Assembly: GCA_949130495.1 (NCBI GenBank)
Contig: OX422209.1
Span: 697,793,757-697,857,756, forward strand
Reading direction: 5' to 3'
Origin: Sambucus nigra
Lineage: Eukaryota; Streptophyta; Magnoliopsida; Dipsacales; Adoxaceae
DNA: 64,000 nucleotides
The notes under the pieces are model-generated. The model was not told the DNA's origin, ran no database searches, and worked only from the letters and a program-made list of their open reading frames with translations. A program made the position numbers and the translations under genes. Shown here in pieces: positions 24,161 through 37,148 of the stretch; the stretch's first letter is position 1; each line of letters begins with the position of its first letter.

Positions 24161-25870
24161 CCATAAAGCCATACCCTGTCCAAAATGGCGTGATCGGGTG
24201 ACTCTATATCCACCACCAGAAACTCGATCATCTTTAGAATGTTGTCCGCTCTTACTCGCAAGACTATTTTTCCTAATGGCATCATGATTTTTCCTGCGAA
24301 GCCAACAATAAGAAATGTGGTCTCCTTGAGGTCGGCTAAGTTAAGCTTCAACTTGTGAAATAGTTCCAGGTACATCACCTCTGATGAGCTTTCCTAGTCT
24401 ACCAGTAGCTTGTCAAGGTCCGAGTTCGCGACCCTAAGAGTGATCATGAGTGCGTTATAGTGTGGGGACCTCACTCGGACCAGGATATACTTAGTGAAGA
24501 CAATGTAATTATTGTAATCTACATCTTCTGGTCGTCAGTGCTTGCCAGCCTAGCTTTTGCAGGGTCAATCTGAAATGCTTCCATGATGGCCGTGATATTT
24601 TTTAGCTCCATCCGAAAAGCATTGCCTTGGATCTAATTCAAGTCAAATTCTCATTAAATTACCGCGAGCTCTTTCCCCATGTCTTCATCAAGGACATTAT
24701 CTAGTCTCTAGTAGCCATTGGCTAGGACATTATCAACTTTCTTTTCCACATATTCATTAAAATGCTCAACTTGGGCCAACTCTTCCAGGTGCGACTTCAG
24801 CTCCTTGAAGTTCTTTGTACTGTGGCTTGCCTCCTTATGGAACGCGCATCTAAATGTGTTATTCCTTTCTGTAGGATCTTCACCAATCTTCTCGAGCCAC
24901 TTGACAAGTATTTGATCTTTGATCTTTCTCAAGATCTTGTAGATCGGTTCTTTGAAGATTGTGTTAACAACTTGGAATGCCTTTGAAGGATTATCCTTGG
25001 TCCTAATTCCAGAGCCATTCTTATCCCTTTCTTTAGAGTATCTTTATCTCCTCCCTTTACTGCTTTGTTGCGACCATTGTCCCCGTAACTGGAGTGAACT
25101 ATGCCCTCAACTTTGGCGTATTTCTCAATCGGTGCCATGAGGTCGTCAATTGCGCTGGACACTTTCTTGGTGAGGGACTGGTTTAACATGGATGTGCTCA
25201 ACAGACCAATTTTGAAATAATCTACAACTACTTATTCCAACCAATCCTCCACTTCATTGAAAACCTCTAAGTATCGCTTGTCATAATCACGAAGGCTCTC
25301 TTGAGGCTTCTTCTTCATCGTGAGCAGTGAGTCCATCCGTTTAGGATGGGAACTTCTGGTTATGAAGTGAGTAGTGAAACTCAACTGAAAATTTGAAACT
25401 CTTAACTGACCTAGGGGGAGCCTCTCGAAGCACTTATGAGCTACGTCGTGTACGTCATAAGGTAATATTCGACACATCAAAGCATCATTGTGTCTCCATA
25501 TGGTCATTGCATGCATGTATTGCCGAACGTGCTCAATGGGGTCCGTCTTGCCATCATAGATTAAAATATGGGAATGGAAAACTTCTATGCGGGCTCCTTT
25601 TCTTCAATCACCCTTGAGAAAGGAGATTTCATTTGGGTGTTGAGAGATTTTTTGACCAACTCCTTGGTCAATCTAGTCCCACGGTGGGTTGGGTGTTGAT
25701 CCATCTCTTTCGAACTAGCATTATGATGTCATCATCATAGTGTTCATTATCTGTGAGGTGCCTCTGTGACTGTCCACACTCCGATCGATCACGCTTTAAC
25801 CTTCCGTGCTCCGATTGATCTTGTTCGTTCCTGGAACTCCTTCCTCGACTGCGATTCTTGCTCACCTGAA
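24161..25870 (-). pseudogene. gag-pro: Tat-like Ty3/gypsy gag-protease, disrupted
   Basis: Read on the minus strand from 25865: an arginine-rich N-terminus (MSKNRSRGRSSRNEQDQSEH), the gag core (PFSRVIEE, IYDGKTDPIEHV, HNDALMCRILPYDVHD, CFERLPLGQLRVSNFQ, PQESLRDYDKRYLEVFN), a CAFHKEASHST region where the zinc knuckle should be, and protease-like sequence (LKETTFLIVGFAGK, EFLVVDIESPDHAILDR) up to 24161. Several frameshifts and stops separate these pieces. The end of the protease is cut by the Tekay-like LTR; reverse transcriptase and integrase are missing. It belongs to the same broad lineage as the plus-strand gag at 19345, but faces it and differs in sequence, so it is a separate insertion. 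Confidence 0.8.
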
Positions 25871-26661
25871 AGTAATAAATATTTAACTTAATGGAATTAC
25901 ATATGTAACATTCATCCTTAATTCAGACCCTAGTTTCTAATCAACAATTAGCTATCAATCAACATTTAACTTATTTTGCGTGAATACCCTTTGGTAATAC
26001 CCTATCTCAATATTGCATAATGAAAAAACAAACAGTACAATATAAAATCAAAATAGAGAGTGAAATAGTGTGAATCTTTATTATATTTTTATACAGAAAA
26101 GTAAAACCCCATTAAAGAAGGGTAAAGGGGATCAAATCAAGAGACAGAAAACTTAAGATCAGATCCAACGTTTTGTGGTTACATTATAGTTTACACTTAC
26201 ACATATAATGCTTCGTAATACAACACGATCTCCTCTAACCTCAACAATACAGATAACAACATTGTTTGTCTCATAACCCCCACAAACCCAGATCTCACAA
26301 TAACTCGTCCACTAATCTATCATAATAAAAACAACTCAAATACCCAATCATCCAACGAAGCCGGAAGGTTAAAATGAAACGACATAGGTTTAAGCGACGA
26401 AGATAAATGGGCATCAGCGTGATATGAATGAGGCAATAGAGGAGACTCTTGGGAAATGGAGGATAAAGAATCGTGAAATGAATGAGGCAAACCATGTGGC
26501 AATACTCTGAGAAGAGAGTGCGTAGATAAATCATTAGCCCATTTACAAAGCAAACGAAGGATTCTTAATTGAAGAAAGGAACGGATGAAGTTGGGGATAG
26601 TAAAGAAGGTGGCCACGTGTCACATTCTCATGATTTTGGACTTCTATTTTATATATATATA
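25871..26661 (-). mobile_element. Helitron remnant, 5' part
   Basis: Its right end is the AT-rich 5' terminus typical of the Helitrons here, with GGCCACGTGTCACATTCTCA just inside (26611-26630), the same CACGTGTCA motif as at 7690 and 28568. The left, 3' end is not identifiable. It contains the open frame at 26320-26616. Confidence 0.45.
26320..26616 (-). pseudogene. Captured coding-like fragment, unidentified
   Basis: A 98-codon frame starting 45 bp inside the Helitron end: MATFFTIPNFIRSFLQLRIL, then LCKWANDLSTHSLLRVLPHG, ending LPASLDDWVFELFLL and stop. The serine/leucine-rich composition and the length, in an AT-rich setting full of stops, suggest true coding origin. I do not recognise the protein. 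Confidence 0.3.
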
Positions 26662-26780
26662 CTATCATGAAGGCCACGCGATGCATGGCGGAATTTAAGA
26701 AAGCTTTATTTTTTTGTTATTGTGTCTTTTTTCACATAATATATTTCATGAATAAAAGGAGATAGAATTTTAAATTAATA
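26662..26780 (-). mobile_element. Helitron 3'-terminal fragment, 119 bp
   Basis: On the minus strand it ends with the hairpin CGCCATGCATCGCGTGGCC (26690-26672) followed by TTCATGATAG, a CTAG end with one change. It is squeezed between two other Helitron ends. Confidence 0.5.
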
Positions 26781-28659
26781 TAGCATGTAGGCCACGCGAT
26801 GCGTGGTGAATAATTTATAAATGATTAAAATCATTTAAAAGAAGTAAATTTATTTATCTAATGACTGAAATAATTATATGTTACCTTCAAAGAGAGAGCT
26901 CCAAAAATTGAGGGAAGGAAAAGAGCAACCTTGGCTACATCAGCAGCCCCATGCGCCTTGACCATCATCTGCAGACCTGTTTGCACACCAATACATATAC
27001 AAATCATAATTGGTGTAAAACAAAAAAGAAAACATTCAATCAAGCATGAACTTACACCCATTTTTAAGCAGTGGTGTCGTGAAAAGGAAACGAACTCAAT
27101 TGCATGCACTTCTATGCACGTAAAACAATTCACTTGTCGATCGTTTAAAAACAAAAGATCATTTGTACTTTAACGATTGTAGCAAGTTAAAATAAAATTT
27201 AATGTTTCTTGGAGACCGCCCTTTTGTTAAGACCAATGAAAGTGATTATACAGATGTATGCACCCAATTAATACATGGAGTCTTTTCATTTCTAAAAAAA
27301 GAGTGAATCGAGGCAACATAAACTGGAACTACCAACATAAATTGTATACATAATAAATTATGAAAAACTCAATTCTTAAACCATGATTTAAAATAGAAAA
27401 AAAATCCTTAAATCATATGAAAAGATATGAGTCATTGGGATCTAACGTATGAGAAAAAAAATGAAACCAAATTTCAGATTTGTTGACACAAAAGTGCAAA
27501 CAACATTTAACGGTCAAAATCATTAGGAAAAAAAATCAACGCTAACAACCTAGTTCCAAAAAAAAATGAAATGCATGTCCAAACTCTAGAGAACAATATA
27601 AAAAAAAACATTTCTAAAGTATGAAAGTAAAAAATAGATTATTATTATTAGATGTTATTTCACACTATTTGATATAATAGCTTCTAATAATAAAATCTCT
27701 CATTTTGACACCCAAAAAATGGGTAAATGTATAGCAACTGTATATATTAAAGCTTTCAAATTCATAAATTTTAATACCCTCACCTAAATATAGAACTATA
27801 GGTTTTGAAACTCGATGAATTGCTTTCATTCCACTTCCTTCCAAAAAACATGACATAATTTAAAATCATCAAACACAAAATTAGATGAATAGGTTTTGAC
27901 GGGTTCTATGTTTTGACGGGCTAGGACCACACGAACTTCGTGTGATATCATTTTTCTTTGATTGTTGTTTGAAGTTATTAATAATAAAAATCTACAATTT
28001 AATAATATATAGCAATTTTACATTAGCAGTTTTTCGTTAGTGGTTAAAATCATCTGAAACATGGTGACTAAAAGAGAACATAAATAAAAGTGAAGAGAAA
28101 GTGTTGGATTATATTACCTCTAAAATGATGACAGTCTTCCAAGATACCACCTGCTCCAATACAACCAATTAAAAATAGAATAAATGGAAAATAAAGATAT
28201 GAGTTGGAGAAAGCGAATAAAGAGAATAGAGTATTGTCTTTTATTTTATTAGGCCAACTGCCCTTTGTTTTATTTAGCCGTGTTCCACCGTAGGGGTTTG
28301 ACATCAACTCCCAAATTTGTGTTTTAACCATCAGGAAGGGAATCTAATAGATGTGGGGGGAGATGGATTAGATGTATATTTGTAAATACATGAATGTAGG
28401 CATATTTGTAAGTATATAATATTTGTAAGTACATGAATGTAGACCTATTTGTAAGTACATAAATGTGAACAGTTGGATGAGTTGGAAATTGTGGAGCAGC
28501 GTAATCCGTGAAAGGGAGAGAAACAAACATTGATGATAAATGCTAGTAAGCGTTTATTACTTATTGTCACGTGTCATCCTCATAAGATTTGGACATTTAT
28601 TATTGCCACGTGTCAGCCTCACGCGAATTGGGTCTACAGTTTTTATATAGTTATATAGA
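26781..28659 (-). mobile_element. Helitron E0, second copy, with both ends and two captured exons
   Basis: On the minus strand the 3' end shows the hairpin CACCACGCATCGCGTGGCC (26808-26790) followed by TACATGCTA; the 5' end is TCTATATAACTATATAAAAA at 28659. The part from 27777 rightwards is shared with 6938-7782. It carries two exons of one captured gene with their intron between them. Confidence 0.65.
26885..28150 (-). pseudogene. Captured two-exon gene fragment, unidentified
   Basis: On the minus strand, exon 28150-28118 (after GCAG, before GTAATA) reads GILEDCHHFR. Exon 26976-26885 (after CAAACAG, before GTAACATA) reads LQMMVKAHGAADVAKVALFL, PSIFGALSLK. The intron 28117-26977 is 1141 nt and phase 1; joining gives ...CHHFRGLQMMVKAHG in one frame without stops. 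Four consistent splice signals and uninterrupted coding make this a convincing gene capture. The hydrophobic LFLPSIFGALSL may be a membrane segment. I do not recognise the family. Confidence 0.55.
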
Positions 28660-28669
28660 TACATAAATT

Positions 28670-29905
28670 TTAGTCCCGCACTATGCACGCGCTATTTATA
28701 AATATTCTTATAAGATATTTTACATTTTATATTATTGTAAAATTAATGTAATACATATGTAGATATATATTAACATAAATAAGTACTTGCTTAGGAATGT
28801 CTATCCCGTTTGAAAGGTGAACATGCTTTGGTAGTACTCATTTAAAGAGAATAAATATAATATATTGCAAAAGTAAAATTATGTATATGGACATAGACTA
28901 GTCACTTGTTTAAGTAAATTAAAGGTATTAATATAATTTTTTGTAATGAAAAAAATACCACTATTATTTCCTCACAACTCAAAAAAAAAATTACATCCAT
29001 GTTAATAATTACATTCCAAAAGAACAAGATAGGATTGCTTCAAAAATTATTTAATAATTACATATATAGAAATCAAAATCATTTCAAAGCAACAATGACG
29101 ATACCAAGTGCTCCATTCATTACCTCCACTTTTCATTCCTTCACTTAAAAAAGTCAATAATCAGTTTCTGAAATTATCAATGAGATGTAAGGAACTTAAT
29201 CAAACACAAAATAAATAAATTCTCGAGGAATATAAAATCCACGACTTGTTAAAAATTTATCATAAATGTGAAAATCTATACATCTTACATCTTAGACCTT
29301 TAAACCAATATTAAATAGCCCTAACAACAAACTGCAACTCTAAAAAACTTATAACAACAAATTTCAAATCATAAAAAATAGCATTAATTATTGCATACTC
29401 AATGTTTGCAATTAACGCATGAGTATTACAAAAAAATCAAGATTGAAACCATTCTTAAAATCCTAATTAGGAAAATGTAATTTTCAACATACATGCAGAG
29501 AGAAAAATATACCATAAAGATGGGGGCTAGTGCATATTGAGAGAGATCTGGTGGTGATGACCATAACAACATACCCACTTCAAATTTAAATAGAATATTA
29601 AAAAATCAACAAATAAGGAGGAAGCAATGAGTTCTTTTAAGATATAAGAAAATGGGAAAGAGTGAGAGAGTTGGAGAAAAGGAGATAGAAAGGGTCAGAA
29701 ATGTGTACTCCGTATAAAAAAGGGAGAGAGAAAAATGAACAGACGTGAACTTGCTTAGGAAGTTGGAGGGTGAAAAGTCACCTCATAAAAGTCACTTGTG
29801 CAGTTTAGATGTAACTTTCTCGGGTAAAAGACCCTTAATGACTTGGCATTAATTTTAGATACGTGGCACAACTACATCTGGAGACACCGTTTTTACTATT
29901 GTATA
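28670..29905 (-). mobile_element. Non-autonomous Helitron E1, second copy
   Basis: The counterpart of 7806-8997, with small indels, including an extra piece near 29680-29730. Its 5' side runs directly into Helitron E5 at 29906, whereas in the first copy three more Helitrons intervene. Confidence 0.55.
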
Positions 29906-31066
29906 ATAGGTTTTAGTTTTAAATCCCGCACGATGCGTGCATGTTTTATAATTTTATTTGTAAAGTATATGCGATATATATATTATTATTCTTACATTTA
30001 AACTAATATTAATATAAAATGAAGAAAATGAGTAAAATATTTGGGACAAACGAACATGTCACTATTTTAAAATTACAAATTATCTACATAGTTGTACTTT
30101 TTGAGTAAAGATGATTATTCTATGATTAGTATACACTAAACATCGAGAGACTTTTTTTTATTTAAGACATAATTATATTTTTATTTTCATTTGGCATATT
30201 ATATAAGTACTAATAATAGATAAAGGGAAAAATGAGACTCCTTCATTAAGCATATATAATTATGATAATTATTATCATATATATATTTCAAAATATTTTA
30301 TTTGGACACTTAATCAACTTAAAATAAATTATACTTTAACCTCTATTTTTCAAAAGATTATAATGACTTAGTGTCGTGGACACGATGAACATGTAAATAA
30401 TAAACACTTAGAAGTTGTGTTTTAAGAAAATAAAGTAAAATAAAACTTTCAAACATATATCAAATCATAAAAATGATTTCGCAGCCCAAAAATGAATACT
30501 ATATTTTTAATTTAAAAGGCAATCATATGAAACATGGAAACATACCTCACTTCCTTTAAAAAAATGCATCATACAGTATAATTCTCACTAACTAAACGCG
30601 CATTTTAGTTTTAATTATGTATAAAAAGTTCCAATCGAAGTTATTCCCAAAAAATAACACTATTGCAGTCTTCATAGAAAACACTCTGAAAAAAATCAAA
30701 ATTTACTCTATAGCTCCATGTCAATTTTTTAAATTTAACATATTTTATTATGTATTTTCACCACCAGCCATTTTAGGAGACCAACCCAAAAAGAGAAAAA
30801 TGAAAGAGTTTAGTCATTAAGAATGAGAGAGAAAAGAGTTGTCGGTGACTTTTGAGTTTCGGTTGTTTTAAAATTAGAGACGCAATGGTTGAAAGTAGTT
30901 TTAAAATGAAAGAGTTTAGTCATTAAGAATGAGAGAGAAAAGAGTTACCTCGGTATTGGAGGCAAACACTTGTATTTTGAGAGACTTTAATGCTGTAATT
31001 CTGATACACATGGTAAAATCACGTCTAGAGACACCATTTTTATATTATTATATATTAGTTAATAGA
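29906..31066 (-). mobile_element. Non-autonomous Helitron E5, second copy
   Basis: The counterpart of 15395-16644. The 3' end on the minus strand reads CACGCATCGTGCGGGATTTA and then ACTAAAACCTA; the hairpin is better preserved than in the first copy. The 5' end is TCTATTAACTAATATATAAT. Confidence 0.55.
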
Positions 31067-33371
31067 AATAGATAATAGATGACCTTTTAATTATACTTAA
31101 AAGTTAAAATTTGTTATATTTGTCTGTTTTTAGATTTTGGGAAAGTGGGACATCATTCATGAGATTTTATTAGATAAATAAAAATAGAGAAAAAGCCTGC
31201 CCACTGATTATAACAAAACACTAAAAATCATATACTATAACCCCATTTGATAATTAAAAGTTTGTTAACCTCAAAAATATTCTCTCAATCTGATTCCTAT
31301 TTTTAAGTTGTTTTAAAATTGGAGACACAATGGTTTAATTTATTGAAAATCTCACAAATATTGTGTATGTATAATTATTGAGAAAAATATATATAACTAA
31401 CCTTTCGGTAACTTGTATATGATTTGTATTATCTTGTTGAGTAATGTTTATTGGTAATGGGTTTAAATACGTCACAATTAAGTTACTTTGAGCTCAAATT
31501 GGAGTGGGACTCACATATAACTTTAGCAAGACCTAGCATAATCGTGTACTCCTCCGAGCGGAGTATAATATGGTGTATTTACATATGTAATTCCATTAAG
31601 TATTTAATGAGAAAATTGTCTCCAAAGACATCCACTTGACATGAGAAGTATATAGTAAACCTAGTGTATGGCTTTTGTCCCATATTGGAAGAATGTGGGA
31701 AAAGTAATGAGTTAATATACTACTAGTTAGTGACTAAGGGTGGGATGCTTTGGAGGTATCCCAACTCTTTGGAGGGGAAAGGACATATGTTATGAATATG
31801 TGGACTTTGCGCCAAAATCCCATATATGTACACCGTCGTTTGTCCATTCGGCAAAGCTCAGGCTTGTTCTAATGGAGTATAATCTTTTTAAATTTTGTGG
31901 TCCAAGTTTTAATTACCCAAAGTGCTTGTGGTTGTTTGGGATTTATTAATTTGTGGAAAAATTATTGAAGTCACATCTTTTTGGGTGAAAAGTTTAATTA
32001 ATTAAAATACATTTTAATTAATTATGAAAGGTACGTCCTCTTTAATTGACACTAAATAATCAACTGTTTAGTGAAAGAGTGTGACTGTTTGTGAAAAGGC
32101 ATGGTACTTCTTAAAATGACCATAAACAACACTATAAAAGGAGTCCATTAGATTCAGTTTTCACAGACAAAAATCTAACCATTCTCTCCCCCTCCTATAT
32201 TCTGTATTCGTAATTCTTATCCTTTTTAAAGTAGAATTAAGTGTTCGAAGTTTGTTATGTTCACCGGAGCCTTGACAGTTTGAAGTGCTGCTAATGTTAA
32301 GGACAAAAAGTCCATTATGTGTTGGGAGACGATTGCTTACAACCTTGAGCACCCATTGACGAAGAAATATCATCTTAAGGACACAATATGAATTCATTGG
32401 GCGCGGATTCTATTATTAAACTTTCAGTTGCTTTTGTCCATTTATGTTGCAAACTAATATAACGTGGTCAGGTGGGTCAATAACAAGGCGGCATCTGTCA
32501 TTATCCTCAGTGGGTCCAAGATAGCTGGTAAAAGTTGTCGGCTAAATTAACTGTCGGCACACTAACCGACTATCCTCAAGAATATAAACAACCATTAAGT
32601 TGAACATGCACACATGAGGATCTCAATAGTCACCCTGAACATGCACGTTGATAAATATATAGTTGTAATGTAAGGGTGTAAATACCTAATGTATAATGGT
32701 ATTTTACCTCTTCATCTTCCTAATACTATAAATATCTCACTATCTTTCTCAGCTAAGGGTAACTGAAAATAGTTTATCCTAAACCCTAGAGAGTTCTGAG
32801 AGGCTTGTACTAAAATCCTAATACTTAGTGACATTGTACCCGTGGATGTATGCACCTTACTAGGATGAACCACATAAAAAATATATATATCTTTCTTTAT
32901 CACTCATTTCTCTTTAGCTTATATCTTTCTTACTTTATCTGTGATAATATATAGTGTAACAAAGTTAAGACTCTCTCTAATCATCATACCAATTTTAGAT
33001 GCCAACAGTTTCGTTTAACAGATTACTTGTAAGTTTCTTCTTTTAGTGTAAATAAATATTGTTTAATTATTATTTATTTGTTTTTATTCTCTTTTAAATT
33101 ATTAAACACGGTTTATTTAATTTTTTAAAATAAATATTTAGAATAACAATCTTATGAAGATTTTTTATAATTCTGATTCTGGATTTGTTCTAAGGAATTG
33201 GTTTGATAAATTTACATAACAAATTTGGTTTCGTTTACTACAATTTTATATTTTGCATAAACATATTCTTTTATATATTAGTGTTATGTTATATACTTAT
33301 TGTGTATAAAATTTCCATATAATATTTGTTACTATTGTAGTTGTGAAAAGTACATACATTTTGTTTTTGTA
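31067..33371 (+). mobile_element. Copia LTR and leader region, second copy
   Basis: It matches 16645-18870 up to 33286 and continues about 85 bp further to the gag start at 33372. It contains the conserved TATAAAAG (32133-32140). The exact LTR borders remain unclear. Confidence 0.5.
32133..32140 (+). promoter_or_regulatory. TATA box of copia-type LTR, copy 2
   Basis: TATAAAAG, conserved with 17710-17717 including the CTCTCCCCCTCC tract about 60 bp downstream. Confidence 0.4.
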
Positions 33372-34430
33372 ATGGAAATGGTCGTGTCTTTTAGTAACCT
33401 TGTTGTCCCTAGGGTGGGTACTCCTTTGAAGGAAAAAACTAATAAGTTTAATGGCAAAAATTTTAAGAGTTAGAAATAGAAAATAAAATTTTATTTGACA
33501 ACTTTGAATCTGGATAAATTCCTCAATGAAGAATCTCCTTCTCTTGATGAAAATAAGACGAATAAGGAGAAAGTCGTTGCAGTTGATGCGTGGAAACACA
33601 CTGACCTATTATGAAGAAATTATGTTTTGAATGGACTTGACAATACAATATATAGTGTATATTGTAATGCTAAATTATCTAAAGAACTTTGGGAGTATCT
33701 GGACAATAAATATAAAACTGAGGGTGCTGGCACGATGAAATTCATTGTCGCTTGTTTCTTGGATTATAAAATGGTGGATGTTAGAATTATGATATCCCAA
33801 GTTCAATAACTTCAAGTTATTTTTTATGATATTCACGTCAAGGGTATATCTTAGAGATTTCAAGTGGCACGCTTGGAGATGAAACTTGAGAAATTAATTG
33901 TCCATTGGAGAATAGAAGAAGACAACCGCAAATCTAAGAAAATAAGTAGAGGAAATAAATCCTTCGAGTCTAAGTCTAATTTAGTGGAAGGCGGATCGAA
34001 AGATAACAAAAAAAGAAACACAATGAAGAAAGTTAAAGTGACGGATCTGAAAGTGCTAAGTAATTCAAAGGCAAATGTTACAATTGTGGTAACCCAAACA
34101 TCACTCTAGGGACCGTTCAAATCCAATGACCGCCTAGAAACAAAATGATGAAGAAAGTGTGCAATAGTAGATGAGCTCTCAGCAGATGCCAATGACATCA
34201 ACCTCTCTGTTGTGGTTTTAGAATTCAAATTCGTTGGCAATAATAAAGATTGGTGGGTTGATATTAGTGCTACGTGCCACATATGTACCAACAAAGGGAT
34301 GTTCTCCTCTTACAAATTTATGAATAATGTTGAGCGACTGTACATGGGAGACACTTTAACTTCGAAGGTTAAAGGATGTGGAAAGGTGGTGCTAAAAATG
34401 ACAAACGATAAAGAAAAAAATGTTTTAAGT
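33372..34430 (+). pseudogene. gag: Ty1/copia gag and protease, disrupted
   Basis: The ATG at 33372 opens MEMVVSFSNLVVPRVGTPLK; FNGKNFKS follows, then two TAG codons where tryptophans are expected (the usual SWKWKM-like phrase). Gag continues as LDKFLNEESPSLDENKTNKE, then LSKELWEYLDNKYKTEGAGT and LEMKLEKLIVHWR. The zinc knuckle begins CYNCGNPN but is frameshifted and its last cysteine is lost. The protease region shows WWVDISATCHIC, where the catalytic aspartate is kept but the DSGA motif is DISA. This is typical Ty1/copia gag-protease with many lesions, including TGG to TAG changes that suggest methylated-cytosine decay. Confidence 0.85.
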
Positions 34431-34522
34431 TAGTATATGTATCGAAAAAATTTGTCCTTACTAGAAATGATAGGTATGCAGGCAAGGGCTATCTCAGTGA
34501 TGGGCTCTTTAAACTTAATGTA

Positions 34523-35200
34523 ATGACTGTGGTACCAAATAATGATAAGAAATCTATTTCTTCTTACTTAATTGAGTCTTTTAATTTGTGGAATCAAAGA
34601 TTAAAATATGTCAATTATGATATATTGCATAAATTAGTTCCTTTAAATTTACTACCTAAATATGAATGGGATTCGAATAATAAATGTGAAGTATGTATAG
34701 AATACAAAATGTCAAGAACACCCTTTCGTTCAGTTGAAAGAAGTACAAAACCTTTGGACTTGATTCACACCGATATATATGATTTGAAATTTGTACAAAC
34801 TAGAGGCGGTAAAAAGTATTTTATTACTTTCATTGATGATTTTACTCGATATTTTTATGTATACTTACTTCGAAGAAGAGATGAGGCAATTGAAGCGTTT
34901 AAACACTACAAGTCTGAAGTTGAGAATCAGCTTAGCAAAAATATTAAGGCAATAAAAAGTGATAGGAGGGGTGAATATATATCACTTTTTAAACAATTTT
35001 GTATGGAACATGGAATCATTTCCCAAACTACCACTCCTTATTCACCTCAATCTAATGGTATTGCTGAACACAAAAACTGGACATTGAAAGAAATAATCAA
35101 TGCTAAGTTGATAAGTTCGAGGCTACCATTGAACATGTGGGCGAAGCATTGCTTTATTCCAAATATATTCTCAACAAAATGCCTCATAAGAAAACCCACA
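34523..35200 (+). pseudogene. int: Ty1/copia integrase, truncated
   Basis: The frame reads the GAG-pre-integrase segment (LWNQRLKYVNYDIL ... CEVC), where the histidines of the HHCC zinc finger are lost but both cysteines stay. The catalytic core follows: LDLIHTDIYDLK, FITFIDDFTRYFYVYLL, IKSDRRGEYISLF, and YSPQSNGIAEHKNWTLKE. The three catalytic acidic residues D, D and E are present. The gene is cut after LIRKPT by the LTR at 35201, so the rest of integrase, reverse transcriptase and RNase H are absent. Integrase would insert the element cDNA into the genome; this copy cannot be complete. Confidence 0.9.
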
Positions 35201-36946
35201 TGTAACAACCCCAATTTTTCATGTGAAGGTTGGCCAGACACAGTACGCTGAAGATGGGGCTTGTCTGACAATCTATATTATTCTCAACATCAAGCCATAA
35301 TATGAAATTTTAATTTTAAATCAAACATGCACAATAGGGAATAAATAAATTCAACTCCCAACTAGTAATAAAACATCCAACATTAGTATGAGTGATACAT
35401 AAAAGACATTATAATAAATCTAAGGCATATGACCATACATTCACTGAAATAATAAAATGACTGGAATGGAAATAATAACTTAAATTAGTGTCAATCGAAC
35501 TGGAATGACTGATGAGCAAGTATGATCGAAAGTCTAATCTCATGTCAGCCCTATTGTCCCTTTTTAGGCAAACCTTAGGGGGGGGGGGGCATTTATAATT
35601 TAGGTCAGCGCCCTAGAGATGCAAGAATTAACTTTCAAAATAAATATGAAATTATGCAATTAATTCACATTATACACCGCCCATTGGTACTCGCATGCTA
35701 TAAACATCTCACCCCTTATCTAAGTGCAATACTATACACATCAACCCGATTTCCAATTATAAAGTCTGATTACTACACCGATAAGATTATATTGAATGAA
35801 TCTTGCACAATTCATATACTGAAGCTATTTATCTACACATATGCTTCTAGTCCCAGGAGTAACCCCTAAAATACTACCCATAAGAAATAACATGTCATCT
35901 ATTATGCATTTTATGTAGTAATGAGTTTATTAATAATTCTCCACATCATTAGATTGCATGGATTCATTCTCAATTAATTTATATAATTATGTATATCCTT
36001 ACATACATATGACACATAAAGGCATCTACCTTCAGTGTACTGTTCCGACTATATCGGTAAGTTCGGAGGAGTCTCTCATCCAAATGGACATCATAAAACA
36101 TACACAAGTGGGATGTTCCATACGTAGTACACCATAGCACGATCCATACCCCGATGGTGACAATGTATTCCAGTCATCCCACCTACCTCCTAGTAAGTGG
36201 TGCTTCCACGTATGACCTAAAATAATTACCTACACAATACTTATCCCGTGTGTGTCCCAAAACGTATGCAACCCCAATCGATAGGTCATCCATGAATAAA
36301 AATTACGTTCACACAAATAATAACTATATATTTTTGGCACATAATATGTATAGGTAATGAAACCTCTAATTAGCCCCAAATAAGTCTCATCAATCTCCAA
36401 TTAATGTTCTTAATTTAAGAATTAACCATCTAGTTAAATGTCAATTTCTCTAATTAATAAATAGTGACACAAAACTATTTTTAATAAATTAACCACTCAC
36501 TTGGATGACCTCCCATATAATCGTTTAGGTTCGTAAAAATCACCCAAACATTTTTTTGGTCCCAATGTGACCCAGCCCATAGACCAAATCGATTTGCCTT
36601 TAGGGCCAAATCGATTTTCCCCAAACCGAATTGATTGGACTAGAAGGCCAAATTAATTGAAATTCTTGTAGAAGCCAAAAACCATTACAATTTTCTATAC
36701 GGGTTTCACACTTCCCAAACCAATGTCCTTCCAATTATTTTTGCCATATTCATTTCAATGAATATAGACTCCTTATGATCCAAAAACATTTTTTCGATGA
36801 TTACCTAACCAAATTAACATAACATCACGCCCCCCAAATCCCAAAAATTTAATCTAAGTTCATCTAACCCAATTTTAATCATATTTTCTATTTAATCATT
36901 CCCAAATTTCAAGGGATTAATACATGAATTATAACCATCAAGATAA
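35201..36946 (-). mobile_element. Tekay-like LTR (LTR3), first part
   Basis: It starts at TGTAACAACCCCAATTTTTC inside the copia integrase. Features of the minus-strand LTR1 recur in the same order, for example an ATTTATAA...GGTCAG stretch and a CTACCTCCTAGTAAG-like piece. No primer-binding site lies outside it, so it is a solo or partial LTR. It is split at 36946 by the Athila-like element and resumes at 45799 after the GATAA target duplication. A palindrome cluster lies at 36585-36655. Confidence 0.55.
36585..36655. repeat. Palindrome cluster in LTR3
   Basis: CAAATCGATTTG (36585-36596, perfect 12-mer), AAATCGATTT (36608-36617), CCGAATTGATTGG and CCAAATTAATTG, spaced about 20 bp apart. The motif is unlike those of LTR1 and LTR2. 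Confidence 0.8.
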
Positions 36947-37148
36947 TGACACGACTTAAAATGTGTCTCTAGTATGTGCTAATTACGGTTCAAGTGCAAA
37001 TCGGTCGCGTAAGTAATAAACCCAATAATACGGGGTTGAATCCTCAGGGAAATAGGATGAAGAACGTGACGACGAATACTAAAAAAAATTCCCACTCTTT
37101 TTTTTGTTTGTCCATGCGTATTAAATCTAAAACTAAAAAAGTTATAAC

